A model generated the notes under the pieces. The model was not told the origin of the DNA. It was given only the letters and a program-made list of their open reading frames with translations, and did not search any database. From Phoma sp. XZ068 (Eukaryota; Ascomycota; Dothideomycetes; Pleosporales; Didymellaceae): a stretch of DNA of 64,000 nucleotides. This document shows, one piece after another, positions 1 through 11,923 of the stretch. The stretch spans positions 620,001-684,000 of the forward strand of contig RBKR01000011.1 in assembly GCA_004835665.1 (NCBI GenBank), given 5' to 3'. Every line of letters starts with the position of its first letter. The first letter of the stretch is position 1. Both the position numbers and the translations under genes were made by a program.

Positions 1-3000
1 CAGCTATCCTAGGCGCCTTTTAAGTTGTTGCTATTTGCTCTATTACCTAGGTAGTATTTTCTCCTTTTCCTAGAACTATTTAAGTATATTAGAGAATATA
101 TTAACTCTAGGCTCCTAGGAGTTCTCTTTAGAAGGAAAATTAGCCTACTTTATATAATAGAGCTAATTTCTATCCTTATCTTACTTTTATTTAAGTATTT
201 TTTCTACTTTCTATATATTATTACTATAAGTATAAAGAGTGTCTAGAATTAAGGTTATTAGGTGTAGAAGTAGGCCCTTTAGGTTAAAAGGTTCTAATAA
301 TAATATATAGAAGACTAGATAAACGCTTTAGAGTCTAGGTAGGTCTACTTTAAATAATAATAGCCTAATCTAGGCTATTATACGCTCTAGGCCTATATAC
401 TTCTAATCTAGTTTATATTTTAGCCTAGTTAATTATATATATTAGTTTAAAACTATAACTTAGTTGCCTATAGTAAATAGAATAGGTAACCTTAACTTAT
501 TCTAGTATACCTATTAATATATATTTACTATAAGTATTTTCTTCTTATATTCTTATTATAGTTCTAGGAGTTTAGTTATAACCTGCCTTCTAAGGGGCAA
601 TTTGCCCTAGCTAAGGGCTATACTAGGCTAGTCTGCCCTCCTAGAGTCTAAACTATAGTTTACCTAAAAGGGTGTAGTCTTAATAGTTAAGTATATACTA
701 TTATTATATATAAACTCTACTACTAAGATTTATAGGGCCTAATTATCCTATTCTAATAAATAGTAGTATTAAAGGTATTATTCTAAGGTCTAGTTTTACC
801 TTTCTATCTATCTATCTATCTATAGGTAATAGGTAGATATAAGAACTCTTCTAGAGTTTAGATAATATTAAAAGGTATTCTAGTATTTTATATTTATTAG
901 AGAGCTCTAGTTAGAAATAATTTATTTAGAGGCTCTATATAATTAGATTATCTCCTTTATCTAAGACTATACTAGGTTAACTCTATCCTAATTACCCCTA
1001 GCTAGAATATAATAGGCTATTTTAGTTAATTAGCATACTACTACTAATACTATATTATATACTATACTACTTATCTTACTAGGGGGGAGTTCTATAATAA
1101 AATCTATTATAACTTCCTTTTATAGTCTATTAGGTAGTAGGAGTAGTACTAGCAGCCTATATAGTTTGTACCTTACTAGTATTAACCTTCTATAGAGTAT
1201 ATACTCTCTATAGTACTAAGCTATATTCTCTCTTATACTCTTCTATATATATTAGTACTAGAGTTTCTCTAATATTCTTCTTATACTAAAATATCCTACT
1301 ATAGAGTTATTATAGTATTTATATAGGGCTTCTACTCTTTCCTATAGTATTACTAGCTCCTTAATACCTAACTAGGATATAGTAGAGTATTCTAGGCTAT
1401 TATAGACTATTTTAGGCTCTATAATACTAGTATCTATCTTAGTATCTATTTCTATATTAGACTCCTCTTCTATAGTCCTAGGTTCTCTTAGAGATTACTT
1501 ATTAGCCTTCTAGAATTCTTAAAGAGCTGTACTTGTCTCCTCTAGTAGAGTATATATTACCTTTAACTATATTATTACTATAGCTACTAAAGTACTTAGG
1601 TCTCTTTTCCTATTTAAGAGGTCCTTTATTAGTTATATAAATACCTAATTATACTTTTAGGAGGGCTTTTATACCTTACTTATATAGTTAGGTCTCCTTA
1701 ATAGCCTATCTACTAGGTTTATTTTTCTAGGTTAGTAGGTTAAGGTAAAATTATGCTAGCTTAGTACTAAGTATAACTAAACTTACTAGTAGTTTAATAC
1801 CTTAGTCTCTATAAACTATTTTAGGTTTATATAGTCTATAAGAATTTTAAAATAAATCCTCTAGAGGTAATGTTACTAGTACTTTATACTCTTTATAATT
1901 ACTAGTAATTCTTAATTATATATATTATAGTTATACTCTGCTTAAATAAGCTTATATAAATAAAAGCCTATTAGCCTCTATTAGTCTACCTTGCCCTATC
2001 CTAGGCTATATTAGCTTAGTATACCTAAAATTGCTCTACCTAAAGTATTAACTTCTAATCTAGTTTATTTTCTCTTTTTAAAGTAAGTAAGAATTAGGAC
2101 TGTTAAAAAGGTATCCTTTAGCTACTTAAAGGCTTTTTTTGCTGCTTCTAGTAAGTATAGCAGCTAGCTTTCCTCCCTCTTTATAGCTAGCCTAGCCTAG
2201 GCCTAACCTAGGTTCTTTCTTATTAATATTATAAGTAGGAGTACTATATAGCTAAATCCTTTAATAAAGTATTAATAATAGTTTATAAATCCTATAAAAA
2301 TATATATATTATATACTATAGCTAGTAATAGCTAATCTTAGATTATTTTAGCTCTTTCTAGGTTAATACTAACCCCTTATAGGGATACTATATATCTAAG
2401 GTACTCTATATACTATATATACTATTTATACTTTAATAGCTTTATATATAGCTTATATTACTATAATTATTCTAGAATTTCTTAAATATAAGCAATGTGC
2501 TCCTCTTCTATATTTAAGAATATTAGAATATTATCTAAGTATATAATGTAAGTAATATCTACTAGTTCTACTAAGGCCTTGTTTATATATACCTAGAACT
2601 AAGTAGGTATATTTATTAGGCTAAAGGGTATAATAGTGTACTTAAAATAACTATATCTAGTCTAGAATATAGTCTTCTATTTATCTTCTTCCCTTATTTA
2701 GATCTAGTAATAGGTATCTCTAATATCTAACTTAGTAAATACCTTTACTTTTAAGAGGTAATCTAGAGACTTAGAGATTAGGGGTAGTAGGTACTAATTC
2801 TTTATAGTTATCTTATTAAGGCCTCTAAAGTCTATATAAAGGTATAAACTACTATCCTTTTTCTTTATAAATAATATTAGGGCCCTAGTAGAGGATCTTA
2901 AGCATTAAATCTAACCTCTTACTATATAGTTAACTAGGTATTTCTATAATACTACTAACTCTACCTCTAATAGACTATATAAGGGCTAATATAGGGGTGT

Positions 3001-5230
3001 AGTTCCTTTAGCTAAATTAATTACTAAATTATTTAAGCTATAGTTAGGTAAATACTATATATTATCTTCTAATATAATATCTATAAAATTAGTATAGTAT
3101 ATAGGCATTTTATCTATATTAGGTTAATCTAGCCTGTTCTAGCCTATAAAGGCTATAAGACAGGCATATATATTTGTCTAGAGGTTATATATAGTGCAAT
3201 TAAACTCTTCTATATCTTCTAATACTATCTTAGAGAATTTAGCTATACTCTTAACCTTTATCCCTCTAAAGAGTATATACTAAGTAGTATAATTAATCTT
3301 AGGCTAATATATATTAATCTAAGGTAGGCCTAAATATATTTAGTACCTTCTAAGGTTAGTAACTATAAATAGTATATTACCTGCCTCCTTATAGCCTTAT
3401 AAGTTAACTATAGTTATTCTTATAGTTATAGTGCTATATATCTATATTATAGACCTATTTACCCCCTCTATAAGAAATTTAGGTAGAGAATCTATATAGA
3501 GATTTTACTTCTTTACTATAATTATAGAGAGTAAATTAAGCTAGAAGCCTCTATCTACTAAGGCCTCTATTAGTCTAGAAGATTTTATAGTTACTTCTAC
3601 TATAAGTAGCTATACTAGCTAAGGGTATAATACTATATAAAAGGTGCTAAGATCTCTACTCTCCTATATATAAGAGATATAGGTAAGAAAGAGTAGATCT
3701 AATCTTTTTACCTCTTGCCTTTTTCTAAGTCCCCCTCTTTTTTAGGTTTTATAAACTTATTAGAGTTTAGATACTTTAGTCTAATATATTCTACCTCCTT
3801 ATACTTATAATAGGTTACTATAGAGTAGTCTACCCTTAGCTTTAACCTCTTAGGCCTCTTTAGGCTACTATAGTTAGGACTACTTTCTTTCTTATACTTT
3901 ATAGCCTCTTTAGACCCCTTTATATCTTTTAAGTTACTTTTTTACTTTCTTAACTTCTTAGAAGGTTTTTCTTCCTTTAAGCTCTTAGGATAGCCCCTTT
4001 AATAATAAATTATATTAGTAACCTCTTCTACCTAGCTAAGTATTATATAATGCTCCTCTAGGTATATAAATAGCTGCCTTTATATCTCTTTAGGTAATAT
4101 ATAGATATATCTAATTACTTAGAGGTTTACTCTATATATATTACCTAGTTCTTTCTAGTAAGGCCTTATATAATCTAGCAAATCTATAGGACTGCTATAA
4201 GAAAGTATTTTAGTATAACTTAAGGCCTTATATACTTTTTATCTCCTTTCTAAGATAGTGCCTAGGGAGCCTAGTATTATAGCTTTTATAGCTTTCTAGG
4301 TTAGATTCTATAAAGAATCTATATAAAGTTAGTTAGTATAGTATACTAACTATAAGGTCTTTATAGTCTCTAATAAATACTATATACTAAAATTAACCTT
4401 TTATATCTTCTATAGGAAGTTAGCAGGCAGTCTATTAAAAAACTACTTATAATCTTACTTCTAGTAGTTATATACTATATATATCTACTTAGTAAATATA
4501 TATAGTAGCTTAAGGTAAGGTAAACCTAAAGTTAGAACTATAGAAACTACTATAGCTAATAGAGCTCTACTAGGGATAGCTTGTAGGGCATTAATATCTC
4601 TAGCAAGGTATCTAGCCTTTATTTCCTTAAGGCAAGCTACTTGTTATATCTTTATAGCCCTCTTATACTAAGCTTCTAACTCTTATAGCTCTTAGTCTAT
4701 ACTATTTACTACTAGGGTATTCTAGGCCTCTATAGGCTGCTATAACCTATTAGAGGGTCTACTAGCTTATACTAATAAGCCTTATACCTTATTTATTATA
4801 TTTAAGAAGATAATAGGTTAATTATCCCTTAGTATTATATTCTAAGTTTCTGCTGTCCTTAACACAGAGGACTCCCCTGTTACTATAGGAAAAAGTACTT
4901 CTAGTAGTTCTAGAGTAAGCTCCTCTATAATAAGGCTTAATTAGTTACTTATTCTATAATACTATAATCTACTCTCTAGTAAAGGGAGTAAATAAAATAT
5001 TAGGCTTAATAGCTAGAGGCACTAGAGAGAGAAGTATTAATATAAGTAGGCAGGACTATAATAGTTCTAAATAAGGTTAATTAATAGTAGACTATTTACT
5101 ACTAGGTAGCAAACAGCTAAGCTAGGCTCTATATACTCTAGTTACCCTATATAGAGGTAACTCTAGTAACTATGCCCTACCTAAGCATAGTAGTATAAAT
5201 ATTTAACTTCTATAAGCTATATATCTAATA
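1..5230 (-). mobile_element. RIP-degraded Ty3/gypsy retrotransposon
   Basis: The minus strand between about 2,880 and 2,340 still reads as a Ty3/gypsy reverse transcriptase through many stops. In order it shows a block like FIKKKDSSLYLYIDFRG (normally FVKKKDGSLRLCVDYRG), then VFTKLDIRD, then IIPFSLINIPTQFQ (normally MPFGLTNAPATFQ), and a catalytic box YLDNIL (normally YLDDIL). RNase H and integrase should lie towards position 1 and gag towards 4,700, but I did not resolve them. Nearly all substitutions are C to T or G to A and the region is TpA-rich, as RIP produces. No LTR was identified. The right edge is set where homology to copia copy 1 begins. A short (CTAT)n run sits at about 805-830. 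It cannot be functional. Confidence 0.75.
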
Positions 5231-5837
5231 CTATAGAATTAGAGTTATTAGTTGCTTTTAACTCTAATTCTACTATAGTAGACTTAATAATATCTATAGT
5301 ACTTTTTCTAGTTTTTAGTAGCTTTACTACTAAGTACTTAGTAAAGCTGTCTCTAAAAGTAATATAGTATTTAAATCCTCTAAAGGTTTTAGGCCTTATA
5401 GGTCCTCCTATATCTATATATAATAGATCTAGATAGCCTTTTACTTTAGTACTAGGGGTTTTATTAATATTTTTAGTTAATTTAGATTGTATATAAGTTA
5501 TATAATCTTTTAAACTAATAGAGGCTGTTTCTATATCCTCTATATTAATAAAATCTACTTTAGTAGAGTCTAGTAATTTCTTAATAGCACTAAGATTAAT
5601 ATATCCTAATCTTCTATATACTAAGTCTATAGTATTATTATTAATAACTATAGTTTCTTTACTAGTATTAGTATTAGTATTATTACTAGTACTATTATTA
5701 TTAAGATCTATAGAATCTTCTATAGTAATATCTTCTTCTTCTTCTATAGTATTAAGAATAGTTAGTTCTTTATTTTTATAGCTATTAGGTATAACTTTAT
5801 TACTACTAGTTTTAAAATAACTAACTCCTTTCTTATA

Positions 5838-7699
5838 ACGTACCTCACGGGCGAGCCGGTCACCCGAGCGAGCCGGTCACTTTTGCCAAGACCACACCAA
5901 CACTGCAACTACTTTGCAACACTACAGTGTACAACTAGAATGTACTGTAGGCTAAAGTGTATTAAACTAATCTACAGTACTTTGCGCATCATTATTGCAT
6001 GTTCGCGCGTTGTGCCCTGCCTCACCACACGTGCCACAGCGTCTTAAAGGCTGAGTGCCAGGTTCAACACGCGCTCTCTTCTTTGCCTTCTTTCCATCGC
6101 TGCGAGCGTTAAACTCCTTTAGAGTAGTTAGCCGCAATCCTTCACTAAACGTTAGTGTCCCTTCACGCTGGATTCGCTTTCTTTTGTGTGATTTACGGCG
6201 TGTAGCGGCCTCATTAGCTGCTTCAAGGTCTGCAACTTGGTTGCGCACCAAAACTAGTGAATGCGCTATCATCTCTGCGCCTTTGGTGAGCTGATTAAGG
6301 GCATTAACCATTGAAGTTGGCGAGCTGTCAGCGTGTCTCTGAATCCTTTCTCGAATCAGCTTCGATTGTGACCCAAATTTTAGGGTGTTGCTTGGTGTTC
6401 TAGACTCCCACGTACTCTCATCCACAGTAGGTAGTGGTGGAGTACACAACCGCACTTCGAGCTTTGATATCACAGCCTCTGGGTCAAGTGGGACCAGGCC
6501 AGCACCTCTGAATCCTCCCTGTATGTTGCTCTTAGTGATTGAGGCGTCAAAAGCTGCTTTAAAGCACGGCAAGAACTCAAGTTTAGTGATGCGAGTAATC
6601 TTGCTCCGCATTAGCTGCTCAGCTTGGCGGCCATATGCCTTCTTCAGAGAGGCAAAACATCCCACATCAAGCGGCTGCAGCAGGTGCGACGAGTGTGGAG
6701 GCATACACAGAGTGATAATCTTGTGTTCCTCACAGTACTGGTGGAAATCAACCGAGTTGTGGCTCTCATGGCCGTCCAGAACAAGCAGCCGATAGCTGCC
6801 AACAGTGCGCGCCTTGGTGTGCTCATCAAAGTGCTTTAACCACTTAACTCCAAGCTCATTGTTTGTCCAGCCGTTGTTAGAGACATTAAGAACCCAGTTG
6901 TTAGGTATACTAGGCTCTTTGTACCAGGCAGAGAGGTGGTGCTTGCCAGAGAAGATGATAAAGGGTGGGATGGCCCACCCCTTTGCATTGATGCCCTGGA
7001 TGATACTAGTCCACTCTCGGTCGCCCTGCTGCACTGTCTTTGGCCTTCCTCGACGCTCAGAGCCTGTGACAACAGCTCCTGTGGATATAACGCCCATCAT
7101 AAACCCAGACTCATCGAAGTTGTAGGTGTCGTCATCCAGAATACCATACTTAGCTTTGGTATTCTCTACAAGGCGGAACCAGCCCTGAATCACCCCGGGA
7201 TCCTCACAGAGGGCTCGCTTGTAGTCGTACTTCCGATTGAACTTGACTTTCAGCTCTGGCCGACGCTTAACAAAGGTGCTAGCCCAGTTCTTGCCAACAG
7301 GGGGCTGGTGGCGCTCAGCAAGGAGAGAATTAGCCATATCCTCCACATCAGCAAGCCGGGGCGAGTATCCTCGCGCGTCCAGCTTTAATACATGCTGGAC
7401 AATCACCTCCTCTTCAGTGCTTTTCAGCTTCATTGAGTTGGGCTTGCAATCGCGTCGTGGGGAGGTTCCAGCAAGTCGATCACTAAGCGTGCTTTGAGAG
7501 ACTTTGTAGATAGCTGCAGCGCGTCGCTGAGACAGTGTCGCGTCTTGTTTAATAGCCTGGAGGGCAAGCTGTATATCTGCTTCGTTTAAGGGCCTTGTTG
7601 CGTTACTGCGTTGAGACATTGCAGGTAGAGTGAAGTTTGGTGTGGTCTTGGCAAAAGTGACCGGCTCGCTCGGGTGACCGGCTCGCCCGTGAGGTACGT
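5838..7699 (-). mobile_element. Pogo/Fot1-type DNA transposon, copy 1 (intact)
   Basis: The element is 1,862 bp with perfect 63-bp terminal inverted repeats starting ACGTACCTCACGGGCGAGCC, flanked by a TA duplication at 5,836-5,837 and 7,700-7,701. Each repeat holds a 13-bp motif, GCGAGCCGGTCAC, twice with a 17-bp period, probably the transposase binding sites. It encodes one full transposase. Copia copy 2 has the matching empty site with a single TA at 26,155-26,156, which proves the boundaries. Base composition is balanced and unmutated against the AT-rich host, so the insertion is younger than the RIP around it. Confidence 0.95.
5967..7619 (-). CDS. Pogo/Fot1-family transposase (DDE_1), copy 1
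   Basis: A 550-residue transposase that should cut and paste its own element through the terminal inverted repeats. The N-terminus (about 10-60) is a Psq-type helix-turn-helix with AAAIYKVSQSTLSDR. A CENP-B-type DNA-binding segment follows at about 65-130. The catalytic core has NFDESGF, LVLDGHESH and LQPLDVGCF supplying the three Asp residues, with 35 residues between the second and third, so all catalytic positions are present. The lysine/arginine-rich C-terminus ends in a CCHC knuckle, CGTCGEAGHNARTC. It is intronless and the start ATG lies 80 bp inside the terminal repeat. It differs from copy 2 by one residue, Lys here for Glu there, from base 6,380. It looks functional. Confidence 0.93.
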   Translation of the reverse strand: MSQRSNATRPLNEADIQLALQAIKQDATLSQRRAAAIYKVSQSTLSDRLAGTSPRRDCKPNSMKLKSTEEEVIVQHVLKLDARGYSPRLADVEDMANSLLAERHQPPVGKNWASTFVKRRPELKVKFNRKYDYKRALCEDPGVIQGWFRLVENTKAKYGILDDDTYNFDESGFMMGVISTGAVVTGSERRGRPKTVQQGDREWTSIIQGINAKGWAIPPFIIFSGKHHLSAWYKEPSIPNNWVLNVSNNGWTNNELGVKWLKHFDEHTKARTVGSYRLLVLDGHESHNSVDFHQYCEEHKIITLCMPPHSSHLLQPLDVGCFASLKKAYGRQAEQLMRSKITRITKLEFLPCFKAAFDASITKSNIQGGFRGAGLVPLDPEAVISKLEVRLCTPPLPTVDESTWESRTPSNTLKFGSQSKLIRERIQRHADSSPTSMVNALNQLTKGAEMIAHSLVLVRNQVADLEAANEAATRRKSHKRKRIQREGTLTFSEGLRLTTLKEFNARSDGKKAKKRARVEPGTQPLRRCGTCGEAGHNARTCNNDAQSTVD

Positions 7700-7926
7700 T
7701 AGCTACTTTTAGCTAGTAAGTTATTATTTATAGTAGTAATATAGCAACTATTCTTATTAAATAGTAGATTATACCCTTTAGAAGTAATTAAATTTAGGCT
7801 TAGTAGATTAACTCCTAGTTCTAGAATAAATAAAACATTAGTTAACTTAACTAGTTTACTAGTACTAGTAAAAACTAAGTTTATATCCCCTATACCTGTT
7901 GCTTTAATAGATTTATTAGTATTTCC

Positions 7927-8274
7927 CTACTTTATAGAGATAGAAGTAGGTTTAATACTAGTAAATAACTCTTTAATATAGCAAGTGTGTATAGTAGCTC
8001 TAGAATCTAGTATAAAGTCTATAGTATTACTACTATAAGTATTAATATTACTAGTAGAAGTAACTAATACTTGTTCCTCTATACTAGTGTTGTTAATTAT
8101 TTTATTATAGTTATTATCCTTTTCTTTTCTTAGATTAGGATATTTCTTATAGCAAGTAGATTCTTTATGTCCCTTATATAAGCAATAGCTACACTTTAAA
8201 TCTTTATTTGCTTTAGATTTAGCGTTAATACTATTACTTTTACTAATATTTCTAGTATTAGTATTTAGAGACAT
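7927..8274 (-). pseudogene. Copia copy 1 gag zinc knuckle / protease fragment
   Basis: This is an open stretch of 115 codons within the broken gag-pol of copy 1. It holds an intact retroviral-type zinc knuckle, CSYCLYKGHKESTC (C-x2-C-x4-H-x4-C). It also holds a copia protease box reading LDSRAT where LDSGAT is normal, so the Asp is kept but the Gly of the active-site triplet is changed. It ends at a TAG also present in copy 2. Copy 2 has lost the knuckle His (H to Y). It is a remnant, not a gene. Confidence 0.8.
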
Positions 8275-9859
8275 CTCTATATTATTAGAATAACTAGATT
8301 TTTTATTATTATAGTTATTATAACTAGTATTGTAGTGCTTATTACTATTATTAATATAACTATTAGGTTTTCTAAAAGATTTAATTCTTCTAGATTTGTC
8401 TAGTAGTTAGGATACTATATCCTCTATATTAATTTTACTATTAGTATTTGTCCTAATAGTTTGCGTTATAATAGTAATAATATATTTATAATCTTTATTT
8501 AGATTATTTAATAATAGAGCTATAATAAACTTCTTAGAAAGAATAATTTCTCTAGATTCTAGATTATTAACTATTCTTTTAAAAGTGTTTATATAGTCTT
8601 CTAGATTACCTTTATAGTAATCTAAAGTAGTATTAATTAATTCTTTAGATAGAATAAATTCACTACTAAAGCCCTTTGCTCTATATAGATTTTCTAAAGT
8701 AATCTAAAGAGTATAAGGATTATTTATAAATCTAGTTTGTAATAGAGGGCTATCTTCTAGCGCTAATTTAATAATAGCACTAGTTTTTAGAGCTTCTTCT
8801 TCTAGTTACTCTATATTACTACTATTATATTTAGCTAGATTACTAGCTAGATATCTAGTAAAGCCTTTATCTACTATAATAGCCTGTATTCTAATAGACT
8901 AAATATTATAGTTAGAACTACCTTTTAATTTAGGTATTTTAAAGGTATCTTGCATTTTTATTATATTTAATTATTATTAATATAATATATAATAGTAGTT
9001 TAATAAACCAGCCTATAAATAAAGTAGATAAGTTACTTTATATAGATTATAGTTTAAATAAAGTTATTATAATAAAACCTTTAAGGTTTATAATAAATTT
9101 ACTAGATTCTTATAATCTATTTTAGCTTTTTAGGCTTTTAACTATATAGAAAACTCTTAGAGTATTTCTACTTAAACTTATAGAACGCTTATTATAATAA
9201 GTCTTATATCTAAATATTATAGGTACCTTATATATAAGGTTGTATACCTATTATTTAATAAGTCTAAGTCTATTATAGAGTTTTATAAACTTATATTATT
9301 AAGTAATATAGCCTAGTAGAGGTTATATACTTTATTTATTACTTTTCTTCTTAGTTCTAAGTGTTACAGTCCTTATTAGTATAGAAACTATAAGTCTTGG
9401 CAAAGATTGCCTAACGCAAAACGCGTACTATTATATATATATATATTCTAGTACTTTAATTAAATAATTCTCTAAGTATAAAAGCTTAAGACTAGTCTTA
9501 GAGGCTTTTAATACTATAGTAGCTTATAAAGGTTACTAGAGTTATTAAATAATTACTAAGAAGGCTTTTTAACTAAGATATTAATACTTTAATAGTATAT
9601 ATCTTAGCTTATATAGTTAATAGTTTACTAATAAGCTATATATAGTATATAACTATAGTAGTTACTGTCTCTACTAGCCCTAGGGTTTTTAGAGAGACTC
9701 TAGCTATTATAGTAATAATAATATATATAGCTTCTATAGTAGACTAATTAGTATAATAGTATATTTTTATAATAATATACTAAGTAATAGTAACTAATAG
9801 TAGTTTGCTAGACTACTATAAGCGTTACTATAGAGTATATTATAAGTATAAATACTATA

Positions 9860-11721
9860 ACGTACCTCACGGGCGAGCCGGTCACCCGAGCGAGCCGGTC
9901 ACTTTTGCCAAGACCACACCAACACTGCAACTACTTTGCAACACTACAGTGTACAACTAGAATGTACTGTAGGCTAAAGTGTATTAAACTAATCTACAGT
10001 ACTTTGCGCATCATTATTGCATGTTCGCGCGTTGTGCCCTGCCTCACCACACGTGCCACAGCGTCTTAAAGGCTGAGTGCCAGGTTCAACACGCGCTCTC
10101 TTCTTTGCCTTCTTTCCATCGCTGCGAGCGTTAAACTCCTTTAGAGTAGTTAGCCGCAATCCTTCACTAAACGTTAGTGTCCCTTCACGCTGGATTCGCT
10201 TTCTTTTGTGTGATTTACGGCGTGTAGCGGCCTCATTAGCTGCTTCAAGGTCTGCAACTTGGTTGCGCACCAAAACTAGTGAATGCGCTATCATCTCTGC
10301 GCCTTTGGTGAGCTGATTAAGGGCATTAACCATTGAAGTTGGCGAGCTGTCAGCGTGTCTCTGAATCCTTTCTCGAATCAGCTTCGATTGTGACCCAAAT
10401 TCTAGGGTGTTGCTTGGTGTTCTAGACTCCCACGTACTCTCATCCACAGTAGGTAGTGGTGGAGTACACAACCGCACTTCGAGCTTTGATATCACAGCCT
10501 CTGGGTCAAGTGGGACCAGGCCAGCACCTCTGAATCCTCCCTGTATGTTGCTCTTAGTGATTGAGGCGTCAAAAGCTGCTTTAAAGCACGGCAAGAACTC
10601 AAGTTTAGTGATGCGAGTAATCTTGCTCCGCATTAGCTGCTCAGCTTGGCGGCCATATGCCTTCTTCAGAGAGGCAAAACATCCCACATCAAGCGGCTGC
10701 AGCAGGTGCGACGAGTGTGGAGGCATACACAGAGTGATAATCTTGTGTTCCTCACAGTACTGGTGGAAATCAACCGAGTTGTGGCTCTCATGGCCGTCCA
10801 GAACAAGCAGCCGATAGCTGCCAACAGTGCGCGCCTTGGTGTGCTCATCAAAGTGCTTTAACCACTTAACTCCAAGCTCATTGTTTGTCCAGCCGTTGTT
10901 AGAGACATTAAGAACCCAGTTGTTAGGTATACTAGGCTCTTTGTACCAGGCAGAGAGGTGGTGCTTGCCAGAGAAGATGATAAAGGGTGGGATGGCCCAC
11001 CCCTTTGCATTGATGCCCTGGATGATACTAGTCCACTCTCGGTCGCCCTGCTGCACTGTCTTTGGCCTTCCTCGACGCTCAGAGCCTGTGACAACAGCTC
11101 CTGTGGATATAACGCCCATCATAAACCCAGACTCATCGAAGTTGTAGGTGTCGTCATCCAGAATACCATACTTAGCTTTGGTATTCTCTACAAGGCGGAA
11201 CCAGCCCTGAATCACCCCGGGATCCTCACAGAGGGCTCGCTTGTAGTCGTACTTCCGATTGAACTTGACTTTCAGCTCTGGCCGACGCTTAACAAAGGTG
11301 CTAGCCCAGTTCTTGCCAACAGGGGGCTGGTGGCGCTCAGCAAGGAGAGAATTAGCCATATCCTCCACATCAGCAAGCCGGGGCGAGTATCCTCGCGCGT
11401 CCAGCTTTAATACATGCTGGACAATCACCTCCTCTTCAGTGCTTTTCAGCTTCATTGAGTTGGGCTTGCAATCGCGTCGTGGGGAGGTTCCAGCAAGTCG
11501 ATCACTAAGCGTGCTTTGAGAGACTTTGTAGATAGCTGCAGCGCGTCGCTGAGACAGTGTCGCGTCTTGTTTAATAGCCTGGAGGGCAAGCTGTATATCT
11601 GCTTCGTTTAAGGGCCTTGTTGCGTTACTGCGTTGAGACATTGCAGGTAGAGTGAAGTTTGGTGTGGTCTTGGCAAAAGTGACCGGCTCGCTCGGGTGAC
11701 CGGCTCGCCCGTGAGGTACGT
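9860..11721 (-). mobile_element. Pogo/Fot1-type DNA transposon, copy 2 (intact)
   Basis: A second 1,862-bp copy in the same orientation, offset by exactly 4,022 bp from the first. It has the same 63-bp terminal inverted repeats and a TA duplication at 9,858-9,859 and 11,722-11,723. It sits in the leader of copia copy 1. The empty site survives in copia copy 2 as one TA at 23,999-24,000. The only difference from copy 1 that I found is C at 10,402 for T at 6,380. Confidence 0.95.
9989..11641 (-). CDS. Pogo/Fot1-family transposase (DDE_1), copy 2
   Basis: A 550-residue transposase identical to copy 1 except Glu for Lys in the segment NTLEFGS. It has the same Psq helix-turn-helix, CENP-B-type domain, three catalytic Asp residues (in NFDESGF, LVLDGHESH and LQPLDVGCF) and C-terminal CCHC knuckle. 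The reading frame is complete and shows no C-to-T damage although the surrounding copia is heavily mutated. Both copies look able to make active protein. I cannot tell which residue at the variable site is ancestral. Confidence 0.93.
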   Translation of the reverse strand: MSQRSNATRPLNEADIQLALQAIKQDATLSQRRAAAIYKVSQSTLSDRLAGTSPRRDCKPNSMKLKSTEEEVIVQHVLKLDARGYSPRLADVEDMANSLLAERHQPPVGKNWASTFVKRRPELKVKFNRKYDYKRALCEDPGVIQGWFRLVENTKAKYGILDDDTYNFDESGFMMGVISTGAVVTGSERRGRPKTVQQGDREWTSIIQGINAKGWAIPPFIIFSGKHHLSAWYKEPSIPNNWVLNVSNNGWTNNELGVKWLKHFDEHTKARTVGSYRLLVLDGHESHNSVDFHQYCEEHKIITLCMPPHSSHLLQPLDVGCFASLKKAYGRQAEQLMRSKITRITKLEFLPCFKAAFDASITKSNIQGGFRGAGLVPLDPEAVISKLEVRLCTPPLPTVDESTWESRTPSNTLEFGSQSKLIRERIQRHADSSPTSMVNALNQLTKGAEMIAHSLVLVRNQVADLEAANEAATRRKSHKRKRIQREGTLTFSEGLRLTTLKEFNARSDGKKAKKRARVEPGTQPLRRCGTCGEAGHNARTCNNDAQSTVD

Positions 11722-11923
11722 TAAGTATTTATTTTATAATATATAGTCTCTATAGCTTATACTATAACTATAGTATAGCTGCTACCTAGTTTGTTCTTAG
11801 TTCTAGAGTCTATCCAGAGCCGTGTTATATTATTACTAATATAACTACCCTATTGCCTTTTTTAGAGGTTTATATAGTAGCTTTAAATAAGCTTATATAA
11901 ACTTAAAATAGTCTTATATAGGG

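Noticed and set aside
6055..7497. Several plus-strand frames within the pogo element
   Set aside because: They are antisense to the intact transposase and recur identically in the second copy for that reason only.
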